A stretch of DNA of 64,000 nt, from the NCBI GenBank assembly GCA_029945945.1, contig JAQSDM010000013.1, positions 103,213-167,212 on the forward strand. Direction: 5' to 3'. The notes under the pieces were generated by a model. That model was not told the DNA's origin. It saw nothing but the letters and a program-made list of their open reading frames with translations, and did no database searches. The first letter of the stretch is position 1. The number at the start of each line of letters is the position of its first letter. Positions 16,659 through 23,788 of the stretch are shown in pieces. The position numbers and the translations under genes are program-made. The stretch comes from Algoriphagus sp. Its GTDB lineage: Bacteria > Bacteroidota > Bacteroidia > Cytophagales > Cyclobacteriaceae.

Positions 16659-17321
16659 TTACCACTCGATTGGTTCTAATCCCTTGGAAATTAAAAAGGA
16701 ATTGGCTTGTGAAAAGTGTTTGCACCCTAAAAATCCACGATGGGCAGAAAGGGGACTTGGATGAGGAGCTTTCAAAATCAAATGTTTTGATTCATCTATT
16801 AGCTCTTCTTTCTTTTGAGCATACGCTCCCCAAAGCATAAAAACCACATGAGGCTGAGAATTACTGATTTTTCGGATTACTTCATCAGTAAATTGCTCCC
16901 AACCTTTTTTTTGGTGGGAACCAGCTAAAGTGGCTTTAACAGTCAGGGTTGCATTCAGCAGAAAAACTCCCTGATCAGCCCATCTCGTCAAATCTCCATT
17001 TGGCGGCATATCCTTTCCCAAATCAGATTTTATTTCTTTGAAAATATTTAAAAGACTCGGAGGAAATGGGGTACCTGGCTTGACAGAAAATGACAAGCCA
17101 TGAGCCTGATCCGGGCCATGATACGGATCCTGACCCAAAATCACCACTTTGACCTTTTTAATGGGACAATGCCAAAAAGCATTGAATATCTCTTTTCCTG
17201 GTGGAAAAACTTTACCATTGGAATATTCGTCCTTAACAAACGACGCTAACTCTTTAAAATAATCTTGTTGAAAGACCTTCTCCAAGGCAACTTCCCAAGA
17301 GGGCTCAATAGTAACCTTCAT
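16659..17321 (-). CDS. ung: Uracil-DNA glycosylase (family 1)
   Basis: A 220-residue base-excision enzyme removing uracil from DNA. The ATG at 17321 (MKVTIEPSWEVALEKVF) is preferred over the frame start at 17381, which adds a non-family leader. The water-activating motif is GQDPYHGPDQAHGLSFS (about 63-80, with Asp65). The DNA-intercalating motif is APHPSPLSAHRGF near residue 190. The length is normal. It is divergent from apaG, with about 65 bp between start codons that must hold both promoters. Confidence 0.97.
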   Translation of the reverse strand: MKVTIEPSWEVALEKVFQQDYFKELASFVKDEYSNGKVFPPGKEIFNAFWHCPIKKVKVVILGQDPYHGPDQAHGLSFSVKPGTPFPPSLLNIFKEIKSDLGKDMPPNGDLTRWADQGVFLLNATLTVKATLAGSHQKKGWEQFTDEVIRKISNSQPHVVFMLWGAYAQKKEELIDESKHLILKAPHPSPLSAHRGFLGCKHFSQANSFLISKGLEPIEW

Positions 17322-17386
17322 AGTTGCAATTATTGATTTTCTAATTTCCACTTGTATCTTTACAAACTTATTTAACTTCAAACGAA

Positions 17387-17773
17387 ATGGTTACCGCAAT
17401 CACCGAGGGAATTAGCGTAAGTATTGAAGTCACATATCAGGCTGAATTTTCTAATCCAAATCAGCACCATTATGTTTTCACTTACAAAGTAACAATCGAA
17501 AACAGAAGTTCTTCCACTGTTCAATTAATGAGGAGAAAATGGGAGATTTTTGATGCTGCAGAAAGCTCAAAAATTGTGGAAGGAAGCGGAGTAGTAGGCC
17601 AACAGCCCGTTTTAGAACCAGGAGAGTCTCATACTTATGTTTCGGGATGCAACTTGAAATCCGGTTTGGGAAAAATGAAAGGTGTTTATTACATGGAAAA
17701 ACTTTCAGATGGTCGAAATATTGAAGTGATCGTTCCTGAGTTTCAAATGATAGCCAGCATCTTCCACAACTAA
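17387..17773 (+). CDS. apaG: ApaG (Co2+/Mg2+ efflux-associated) domain protein
   Basis: A 128-residue protein consisting of a single ApaG beta-sandwich. The family signatures are visible: HHYVFTYKVTIENRSS (about 28-43), VQLMRRKWEIFDA and VVGQQPVLEPGESHTYVSGC. The molecular function is still unsettled; E. coli ApaG is linked to cobalt resistance and Ap4A metabolism, and eukaryotic homologues occur in F-box proteins. A weak promoter-like box TATCTTTA lies at 17355-17362. The next gene begins 1 bp after its stop, so the two are co-transcribed. Confidence 0.9.
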   Translation: MVTAITEGISVSIEVTYQAEFSNPNQHHYVFTYKVTIENRSSSTVQLMRRKWEIFDAAESSKIVEGSGVVGQQPVLEPGESHTYVSGCNLKSGLGKMKGVYYMEKLSDGRNIEVIVPEFQMIASIFHN

Positions 17774-17774
17774 T

Positions 17775-18554
17775 TTGCCCAGCAATTTATTTACGCTTTT
17801 TGCCTATTTAAAATACTGGTTTTCCAAAGAAGACAAGTATTCTCTTCAATCCCCTTTTTTATTCAATATATACCAGGAATTATTCAATTTTTTTTTGGCG
17901 AGAAAGAAATCAGACCTTGATATAGAAGAAATCAGACAATTACTTCTGAATTCTAAAGTATCTATAAAAGTCGAAGATTTCGGGGCAGGATCAAAGAAAG
18001 TAAACACTCAAATAAGACGAGTTTCAGACATTACCAAGTATAGCACCAGCTCAAGGAAATTCGCCCAACTTTACCAATATTTTTGCACACTCACTCCCTC
18101 AAGAACAGTTTTAGAACTGGGAACTTGCATGGGTCTGACCAGCAGATACCTTTCAAGAATTGCCTCTGGCAAGACTTATACCTTTGAAGGGTCTGAAGAA
18201 ATCAGAGGCATTGCTATGGGATCACAGGCAATTGAAAATCTAAATTTTATAAAGGGAAAAATTAGTGAAACATTAATCGAAATTTTGCTTCAAGTTGATC
18301 AGGTAGATTTTGCTCTGATTGACGCAAATCATACTTATCATGGCACAATGGATGCCTACAATCAAATTAAGAAAAAAGTGCTTCCAACTTCCATTTTGGC
18401 GATTGGGGATATTCATTGGTCATCGGGAATGGAATCGGCATGGAAAGAAATAATAAGTCAAGAAGAAGTAAAACTGAGTTTAGATTTTTTCGAATGCGGA
18501 ATCATTTTTTTTGACAGTCCGGTTCCAAAAAATCATTTTGTGTTAAGCCTCTGA
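17775..18554 (+). CDS. Class I SAM-dependent methyltransferase (O-methyltransferase-like)
   Basis: A 259-residue protein beginning at a TTG one base after apaG; there is no alternative Met until residue about 120. The N-terminal helix region (YLKYWFSKEDKYSLQSPFLF) is typical of a Bacteroidota methyltransferase family. The SAM-binding motif I is TVLELGTCMGLTSRYL (about 112-127). The acidic loop TYTFEGSEE and the motif VDFALIDANHTYHGTMDAY follow. Methyl acceptor is unknown. The 3' end overlaps the convergent methyltransferase gene by 12 bp. Confidence 0.8.
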   Translation: MPSNLFTLFAYLKYWFSKEDKYSLQSPFLFNIYQELFNFFLARKKSDLDIEEIRQLLLNSKVSIKVEDFGAGSKKVNTQIRRVSDITKYSTSSRKFAQLYQYFCTLTPSRTVLELGTCMGLTSRYLSRIASGKTYTFEGSEEIRGIAMGSQAIENLNFIKGKISETLIEILLQVDQVDFALIDANHTYHGTMDAYNQIKKKVLPTSILAIGDIHWSSGMESAWKEIISQEEVKLSLDFFECGIIFFDSPVPKNHFVLSL

Positions 18555-19136
18555 TTTTTTGAGTTTAATAAAAAATTCAGAGCCTGATCTTTGCGGAATA
18601 GAATTATAGCAAGGTTCAAAAGTTTCAACTTCAAACTTTCCTGTGAAATAGGTTAAATATTCTTCCTTTTTGCCACCAAATGGTGGTCCTTGAAAATCGA
18701 AAGTCCGGTTAAACAATACTCCGACTAGCTTACCTCCTGGATTTAATAATTCAAGCATTTTTTGACTGTACTTCTCCCGAAGACCAGGAGCAAGAGCACA
18801 AAAAAAAGTTTGTTCCAAAATCAAATCATAGGTAAAACTGTGATTAAAAAAATCTTGATGATGTAGATTATCTTTTGGAAAATCCGGATGCTTCAAACGA
18901 AAGCGTTCCAATGGCTCAGCCGAAACATCCAAAACGTTGACGTTTGTAAACCCGGCCCGAAGAGCATAATCTGCCTCGTATGCATTTCCTGCGCCCGGAA
19001 TCAAGACACGAATAGATTTGTTTTCAATTTGGTCTAAATATTGCACAAGGGGAATGGAGGGACAACCGATGTCCCAACCGGTCAAACCTAACTTATACCT
19101 TTCAGACCAAAAATTCTCATCAAGTAAAACCATCAT
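18543..19136 (-). CDS. TPMT-family SAM-dependent methyltransferase
   Basis: A 197-residue protein of the thiopurine-S-methyltransferase family. It starts with the family motif FWSERYKLGLTGWDIG (about 9-24). Motif I is RVLIPGAGNAYEADYAL (about 43-59), and VNVLDVSAEPLERF is the acidic-loop region. The segment DLILEQTFFCALAPGLRE (about 104-121) is also family-typical. Bacterial relatives methylate small thiol, selenium, tellurium or halide substrates; which one applies cannot be told from sequence. It overlaps the neighbouring methyltransferase by 12 bp tail-to-tail. Confidence 0.85.
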   Translation of the reverse strand: MMVLLDENFWSERYKLGLTGWDIGCPSIPLVQYLDQIENKSIRVLIPGAGNAYEADYALRAGFTNVNVLDVSAEPLERFRLKHPDFPKDNLHHQDFFNHSFTYDLILEQTFFCALAPGLREKYSQKMLELLNPGGKLVGVLFNRTFDFQGPPFGGKKEEYLTYFTGKFEVETFEPCYNSIPQRSGSEFFIKLKKSEA

Positions 19137-19157
19137 TTCCCTATTGATTCAACTATT

Positions 19158-20087
19158 ATGGAGACAAATTTCGAAAAGGACTCAAATCAAAAGAAAGACC
19201 AAGGAAAAAACATTATCATCGTTGTCCTTGTGTTGCTGGTCATTATTAGTGGTATAAAACTTTATACGGACTACGTAGACCGAACCAAAAAGACAGAAGA
19301 GATCCTGCTACTGTCAACAGAAAACAGTGATTTAAATAAGAGACTGGATTCTGTATCCTATCAATTGGATCTGAGAATTCAGGAAATCACTAAACTGGGT
19401 GGTGATATCACTGCATTAGAAGAAGCACGGGATCAACTCATTGCTGAAAGAAATACCTCAAGACAAAGATCTGCTTCTGAAATTACTGCACTTAATCAAA
19501 AAATCAACGGCTTGAATGGAATGATTCAGGAGAAAGATCAGGAAATACTGGACCTTCGTGCTGCCAACCAAGAGCTTTTTGCTGAAAATCAAGATTTGAA
19601 ATCCACCCAGGCGGTAATAGAGGAGGAAGTGGCCCAGCTGAATATTCAAAAAGAGGACTTGCAGGCAAAAGTGAATATCGCTGCACGACTCAAAGCTGAA
19701 AAAATTGTGATTTCAGCTGTTAACTCCAGAGGAAAAGAGCGAGTTGAAACCACAAAGGATTTCAGGAACAAACAAATGGAACGCATAAAAGTAAGTTTTA
19801 ATCTGGCTGATAATAAAGTGGCCGAGAAAGGACCTAGAAATGTGTACGTACAAGTATTGGCCCCCAACTCACAACCAATTTTCGATGTTGCAAAAGGATC
19901 AGGAACATTCATGGTGGATGGCGCAGAACTTTTCTATACTGTGAAGCAGGATATTATCTTCGATAATTCGGAGCAAGTTCTTACCTTCTTTTATGAAAAG
20001 GGATCTGATTATGCAACAGGACTTCATGAAATCAGAATTTTTGTTGACAATTATCAGGTTGGTTCGAAAACCTTCACTGTAAAATAA
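19158..20087 (+). CDS. Membrane-anchored coiled-coil protein
   Basis: A 309-residue protein. A lysine-rich cytoplasmic start (KDSNQKKDQGKN) precedes one membrane segment (about 14-32, IIIVVLVLLVIISGIKLY). A long heptad coiled coil follows from about 45 to 175 (LNKRLDSVSYQLDLRIQEI, ENQDLKSTQAVIEEEVAQL). A C-terminal beta-rich domain (about 185-309, ISAVNSRGKERVETTKDFRN and NVYVQVLAPNSQPIFDVAKG) faces the periplasm. No enzymatic motif is seen. Such proteins are common in Cyclobacteriaceae with no assigned role; a structural or envelope function is plausible. Confidence 0.75.
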   Translation: METNFEKDSNQKKDQGKNIIIVVLVLLVIISGIKLYTDYVDRTKKTEEILLLSTENSDLNKRLDSVSYQLDLRIQEITKLGGDITALEEARDQLIAERNTSRQRSASEITALNQKINGLNGMIQEKDQEILDLRAANQELFAENQDLKSTQAVIEEEVAQLNIQKEDLQAKVNIAARLKAEKIVISAVNSRGKERVETTKDFRNKQMERIKVSFNLADNKVAEKGPRNVYVQVLAPNSQPIFDVAKGSGTFMVDGAELFYTVKQDIIFDNSEQVLTFFYEKGSDYATGLHEIRIFVDNYQVGSKTFTVK

Positions 20088-20090
20088 AGA

Positions 20091-20119
20091 CTAGCCTCCT
20101 TCGGGAGGCTATTTTTTTT
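20091..20119 (+). terminator. Terminator of the coiled-coil gene
   Basis: The stem TAGCCTCC / GGAGGCTA with a TTCG tetraloop is followed by eight T. This is a classic strong hairpin. Confidence 0.9.
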
Positions 20120-20151
20120 GTGCTTAAGGATACTTTTAGAATTTAAAACCA

Positions 20152-20183
20152 TTTGGATAACAGAGGAATATACCTTACTTTTG
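20152..20183 (+). promoter_or_regulatory. Promoter of rpsF-rpsR-rplI
   Basis: TTTGG at 20152-20156, a 19 bp gap and TACTTTTG at 20176-20183 match the Bacteroidota primary-sigma consensus. The predicted start of transcription is about 30 bp before the rpsF ATG. The position also supports the ATG at 20222 over the frame start at 20153. Confidence 0.85.
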
Positions 20184-20221
20184 CGGTCTGTTTATTCAAA
20201 TTCCTTAAACACATTATAAAA

Positions 20222-20593
20222 ATGTTCCAAAGAAATTATGAGACGGTATTCATTTTAACTCCCGTTTTGTCTGATGTTCAGATGAAGGATACCGTCGACA
20301 AGTTTGTGAACTTGTTAAAAGAAGAGGGGGCAGATGTAATCAATGTGGAAAATTGGGGTCTTAAGAAGATGGCTTATCCTATCGAAAAAAAGACTACAGG
20401 CTTTTACGTAATGGTTGAATTCAAAGCCGTTCCTACCATCATTCGAAAATTCGAACTCGAATTCAGAAGAGATGAGAAAGTTATGAGATTCTTGACTACT
20501 GTATTTGACAAGCATTCACTTGCTTACGCCGAAAAGAGAAGAAAAGGAGAGTTTAACAAAAAAGTTGAAGCTAAGGAGGAGCCAGCCCAATGA
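20222..20593 (+). CDS. rpsF: 30S ribosomal protein bS6
   Basis: A 123-residue small-subunit protein. It starts [18 protein letters not shown] and carries the family core [19 protein letters not shown]. The ATG at 20222 is chosen because the promoter overlaps the longer frame. In Bacteroidota ribosomes bS6, bS18 and bS21 help sequester the 16S anti-Shine-Dalgarno sequence (established for Flavobacterium), which fits the lack of Shine-Dalgarno sites in this window. Its C-terminal tail is charged ([11 protein letters not shown]). It overlaps rpsR by 4 bp (ATGA). Confidence 0.97.
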   Translation: MFQRNYETVFILTPVLSDVQMKDTVDKFVNLLKEEGADVINVENWGLKKMAYPIEKKTTGFYVMVEFKAVPTIIRKFELEFRRDEKVMRFLTTVFDKHSLAYAEKRRKGEFNKKVEAKEEPAQ

Positions 20594-20841
20594 CACTAGT
20601 AAACGAGCCAATCAACAGAGGCGAAATCAGAAAAAAGTATTGCCGATTCAAGAAGTATGGCATCAAGTACATTGACTACAAGGATCCAAATTACTTGTTG
20701 AAGTTTGTCAATGAGCAAGGTAAAATCCTTCCAAGAAGACTAACCGGCAACTCTGCGAAATACCAGAGAAAAGTGGCTCAGGCCATTAAAAAAGCAAGAC
20801 ATTTGGCTTTGTTGCCATTCGTAACCGATGGTTTGAAATAA
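20590..20841 (+). CDS. rpsR: 30S ribosomal protein bS18
   Basis: An 83-residue small-subunit protein that pairs with bS6 on the platform. The core [29 protein letters not shown] (in two pieces) and [18 protein letters not shown] are diagnostic. It is translationally coupled to rpsF through a 4 bp overlap, and rplI follows after 39 bp. Unlike many genomes, no ssb or priB lies between rpsF and rpsR. Confidence 0.97.
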   Translation: MTLVNEPINRGEIRKKYCRFKKYGIKYIDYKDPNYLLKFVNEQGKILPRRLTGNSAKYQRKVAQAIKKARHLALLPFVTDGLK

Positions 20842-20880
20842 TTCGGTCTTGTATCGTTCAATCACAAAAGATCATTACAA

Positions 20881-21324
20881 ATGGAAATCATTCTAAAAAC
20901 AGACATCAAAGGTCTTGGCTATAAAAATGACTTAGTAGAGGTAAAGCCTGGATACGGTAGAAACTACCTGATTCCTCAGGGCTTTGCAGTACTTGCTACT
21001 GGCTCAAACAAGAAAATTCTTGCTGAAAACATCAAGCAGGCTGCTCACAAAGCAGAAAAAATCAAGACTGAAGCTGAAAACATCGCTGCTAAAATTGCAG
21101 AGTTGACACTTGAAATCAAGGCTAAAATCGGTGAGTCAGGCAAAATCTTCGGAAAAGTAACTACTCTACAGATTTCTGACGCTCTTGCTGCTCAAGGTAT
21201 AGACATCGACAGAAAGAAAATCTCTATCAACGGTCCGGTAGACGGAGCAGGTGAATTCTCTGCTGATGTAGATCTTCACAGAGAAGTGAAAACAAAAGTG
21301 AAATTCGTTGTTGTAGGAGAATAA
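20881..21324 (+). CDS. rplI: 50S ribosomal protein bL9
   Basis: A 147-residue large-subunit protein. The N-terminal globular domain shows KTDIKGLGYKNDLVEVKPGYGRNYLIPQG (in two pieces). A connecting helix is rich in Ala, Lys and Glu (about 50-80), and the C-terminal rRNA-binding domain contains GKIFGKVTTLQISDAL. Length is normal. It is the last gene of the rpsF operon, closed by the hairpin at 21345. Confidence 0.97.
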   Translation: MEIILKTDIKGLGYKNDLVEVKPGYGRNYLIPQGFAVLATGSNKKILAENIKQAAHKAEKIKTEAENIAAKIAELTLEIKAKIGESGKIFGKVTTLQISDALAAQGIDIDRKKISINGPVDGAGEFSADVDLHREVKTKVKFVVVGE

Positions 21325-21344
21325 GCTTCTTCAAACAGAAAAAT

Positions 21345-21377
21345 AAAAAAGCTCACCAAATGGTGAGCTTTTTTTAT
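21345..21377. terminator. Bidirectional terminator after rplI
   Basis: The stem AAAAAAGCTCACC / GGTGAGCTTTTTT with a short AAAT loop sits between convergent genes, and each strand ends in a T-run. Confidence 0.85.
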
Positions 21378-21383
21378 TACGAA

Positions 21384-21629
21384 TTAGCTTAGCGCTTTCT
21401 CGAGATCCTCGATCAACTTTTTAGAAACAGCCTTGCTGTTTTTCTCTCTGGATTCTTTCAAAAGCTCCAAAGCCTTTCTTCCTTTTTCAATTACTCCAAC
21501 AGGGTTATTATCACTTTTGAAGCTAAACCAGCAATAACTAAGCTCAGATACAAGCGTATCATTCAACTTCAATTTCTCTAATTTCTGGATTGTCTCAGTG
21601 ATAGTTTTTTCCACTTTTTCAGCGTTCAT
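21384..21629 (-). CDS. Small helical hypothetical protein
   Basis: I do not recognise this protein. With the ATG at 21629 it has 81 residues (MNAEKVEKTITETIQKL); starts at 21692 or 21752 would add a basic leader that looks like non-coding sequence. It is predominantly amphipathic helix, with no signal peptide, membrane segment or metal motif. The central WFSFKSDNNPVGVIEKGRKA is the most distinctive part. It stands alone between the rplI terminator and the tRNA-Gln promoter. Small Lys/Glu-rich proteins like this may be scaffolds or regulators. Confidence 0.6.
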   Translation of the reverse strand: MNAEKVEKTITETIQKLEKLKLNDTLVSELSYCWFSFKSDNNPVGVIEKGRKALELLKESREKNSKAVSKKLIEDLEKALS

Positions 21630-21878
21630 AGCAGGTTTTAGTTTTTGTGTGTTTTTCTTAATTTTCGACAAAACTAGATGATTATTACTCATAATACAAT
21701 CTAAGTAACTGAAAATTAATGTAATCGCAATTTTCAATCGATTCCGATGCATAAGTAACCTTTCTGAATCTTAATTTTTGTACGGATGCATTAAAGTCTA
21801 AAATTAGAAAGCCTGACTAATTTTATATCCTGAAACCAAGCCATTTACTTCTAAAAAGAAAAAATCTTCCAGGCCATG

Positions 21879-21910
21879 TTTGGAAAAAAAGTTCCAAGAT
21901 TCTACCTTTG
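21879..21910 (+). promoter_or_regulatory. Promoter of tRNA-Gln
   Basis: TTTGG at 21879-21883, a 19 bp gap and TACCTTTG at 21903-21910 match the consensus fully. It is 40 bp upstream of the tRNA 5' end. Confidence 0.85.
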
Positions 21911-21949
21911 TGACACTTTAAAAGAAACACGCCAGTTTCGAAGTAAAAT

Positions 21950-22022
21950 TGACCGATGGTGTAACTGGCAACACGTCTGATTTTGGTTCAGAAGAGTCCA
22001 GGTTCGAGCCCTGGTCGGTCAA
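21950..22022 (+). tRNA. tRNA-Gln (anticodon TTG)
   Basis: 73 bases fold into a full cloverleaf. The acceptor TGACCGA pairs with TCGGTCA. The D arm is GTGT...ACAC, the anticodon stem TCTGA / TCAGA encloses loop TTTTGGT with anticodon TTG, and the T arm is CCAGG-TTCGAGC-CCTGG. The 3' CCA is not encoded, so the CCA-adding enzyme at 3585-5018 is required. Confidence 0.96.
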
Positions 22023-22023
22023 C

Positions 22024-22054
22024 AAAAAGCCTCCCAACTATGGGAGGCTTTTTC
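22024..22054 (+). terminator. Terminator of tRNA-Gln
   Basis: The stem AAAAAGCCTCCC / GGGAGGCTTTTT with loop AACTAT starts one base after the tRNA. Its right edge touches the stop codon of the convergent EcsC-family gene. Confidence 0.85.
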
Positions 22055-22769
22055 ATTTTAATATCCTGAGTCGATATGCATTCATTGCATATTTCCCCAA
22101 ATGCTCTGTCAATCGGTAATTAGCGATCGCCCCCACTCCTGCACCAATAATTGGAACCAGCTGGGCAAGCTTGGCCAAATCTATATAATCACGGTATTCA
22201 AGCTGAAAAGTCCTCCAATCAAACTCTCCAGAATCCGCAGGCAACGTGGCTCGATAGGTTTCCCAGTTTTCTATTATTCCGATTAGTTCATTCCTCCTTT
22301 TCTGACTCGAAAAACTCAACTGGAATACATATAAAAGAAATAGTCTCTCATGGAATTCTTTTGCAGAAAAACCATAGATCGCTGCGATATCAAAAAGCAT
22401 TTTCATTTTGATCGTTAGAAAAGCGGGGAAATCCACAAATCCAAGAAGAATCCCACCCGCTCCTGTCAATGCTCCTTCAGCCGAAGCAGTATTGCGATAC
22501 CATTTTATTCGCGTCCTGACTTTCACTTCCTTTTCCTGAAGGCTAAGGGATTGATCATCTTTTGGAACAATCCACCCGGATCCGGTTAAAACACCTTTCA
22601 CCATATTTTCAATTGCCATGGTGATGGCTTGATGGACCTTCTCCGGTATCCACTCGTTAATCTTCCCTTGGACATTATGGGTAAGCCTGCTTACCAGTGA
22701 TGGTGGCTTTTTCAACTTATAAAGCCAGGTTCCCAGCTCTGCCTCCACGTAATGCATGTAATTGTCCAT
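22053..22769 (-). CDS. EcsC-family protein
   Basis: A 238-residue member of the EcsC family. The family core is visible as AEGALTGAGGILLGFVDFPA (about 96-115), then MLFDIAAIYGF and LFLLYVFQLSFSSQKRRNEL. The C-terminal block is LVPIIGAGVGAIANYRLTEHLG (about 200-221). Two glycine-rich hydrophobic stretches may dip into the membrane. B. subtilis EcsC is encoded with an ABC exporter and affects secretion, but no transporter is adjacent here and the molecular role is unknown. The gene is alone, facing the tRNA. Confidence 0.85.
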   Translation of the reverse strand: MDNYMHYVEAELGTWLYKLKKPPSLVSRLTHNVQGKINEWIPEKVHQAITMAIENMVKGVLTGSGWIVPKDDQSLSLQEKEVKVRTRIKWYRNTASAEGALTGAGGILLGFVDFPAFLTIKMKMLFDIAAIYGFSAKEFHERLFLLYVFQLSFSSQKRRNELIGIIENWETYRATLPADSGEFDWRTFQLEYRDYIDLAKLAQLVPIIGAGVGAIANYRLTEHLGKYAMNAYRLRILK

Positions 22770-22854
22770 TATTTTTTGTAATTCTACTTATCAAACTTAT
22801 TGATGATTTACTGGTTTCAACCTTTGAATCCTACAAAACCAAATCAATTTTCTT

Positions 22855-23718
22855 ATGATCAAACCAGTCTATTTACTCATTTTACTATTGGGTAGTTTTC
22901 TTTTCCCGAAAGAAAATGAAATTGAAAATGATCCATTTGCAGCTATTACCATTTGCCACACTCCAAATGATGACATGGCTCAATTTGTCAACGCACCGGG
23001 ATTTGCTTCCTTCCACCCTTCTCCGATCGCTTTTGAGTTCGCAGCGAAAGGTGAAATGGTCAGTTTCCCAACTTCTGACGGAAATGGTGGCAAAGGTTAT
23101 TTACTGAAAGCAACTGCTCCTTCTGATCAATGGCTTTTCGTCTATCAGGAATGGTGGGGCCTAAATGACCATATCAAACATCAGGCAGAAGTGTTTTACG
23201 AAGATTTGGGAGGAAAAGTAAATGTGATCGCACTCGACATGTACGATGGCAAAGTAACCACCAATCCTCAGGAAGCTGGTCAAATCATGCAATCGGTAAA
23301 AGAGCCACGATTGGAAGAAATCGTAAAAGGAGCTCTGAAACTTGCCGGCGCTAATGCCAAAATCGCAAATGTGGGCTGGTGCTTTGGAGGAAGTTGGTCT
23401 TTGAAGTCTGCTTTGCTGACAGGTGATCAAAACATTGGTTCTGTGATGTACTACGGAATGCCGGTTCGGGATGCAGAGAAGTTGAAAACCTTAAACTCAG
23501 ATGTGTTGGGACTTTTTGCAACCGAAGAATACATCTCCAAAGCTGTTATCGAGGAATTTGCCGCAAGCATGAAAACAGCCGGAAAAGAATTAACCTACAA
23601 AATCTTCCCTGCAGCTCATGGATTCTCAAACCCGAGTAACCCAAAATATGATCCTGAAGCAAGCAAAGAAGCTTACGAGATGGCAATTACCTATCTAAAA
23701 TTGAAATTTAAAGTCTGA
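22855..23718 (+). CDS. Secreted dienelactone-hydrolase-family alpha/beta hydrolase
   Basis: A 287-residue protein with an N-terminal signal-like hydrophobic stretch (about 5-17), so probably periplasmic. The DLH fold is clear: LFVYQEWWGLNDHIKHQAE (about 94-112), nucleophile Cys176 in VGWCFGGSWSL and His255 in PAAHGFSNP. The expected acidic triad residue appears as Glu in FATEEYIS (about 224-225) instead of the usual Asp, which may change activity. Family members hydrolyse dienelactones or act as general esterases; this substrate is unknown. It is monocistronic, with a very strong terminator downstream. Confidence 0.85.
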   Translation: MIKPVYLLILLLGSFLFPKENEIENDPFAAITICHTPNDDMAQFVNAPGFASFHPSPIAFEFAAKGEMVSFPTSDGNGGKGYLLKATAPSDQWLFVYQEWWGLNDHIKHQAEVFYEDLGGKVNVIALDMYDGKVTTNPQEAGQIMQSVKEPRLEEIVKGALKLAGANAKIANVGWCFGGSWSLKSALLTGDQNIGSVMYYGMPVRDAEKLKTLNSDVLGLFATEEYISKAVIEEFAASMKTAGKELTYKIFPAAHGFSNPSNPKYDPEASKEAYEMAITYLKLKFKV

Positions 23719-23736
23719 TAAACTTGAAGAAAACAG

Positions 23737-23769
23737 AAGAGGCCGTCTTTCTCAAGACGGCCTCTTTTC
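23737..23769. terminator. Strong bidirectional terminator
   Basis: A 13 bp perfect stem AAGAGGCCGTCTT / AAGACGGCCTCTT with a 4-6 base loop and T-rich flank. It lies between convergent genes, so it likely serves both. Confidence 0.85.
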
Positions 23770-23788
23770 AATTTAATTGAAATCAATG

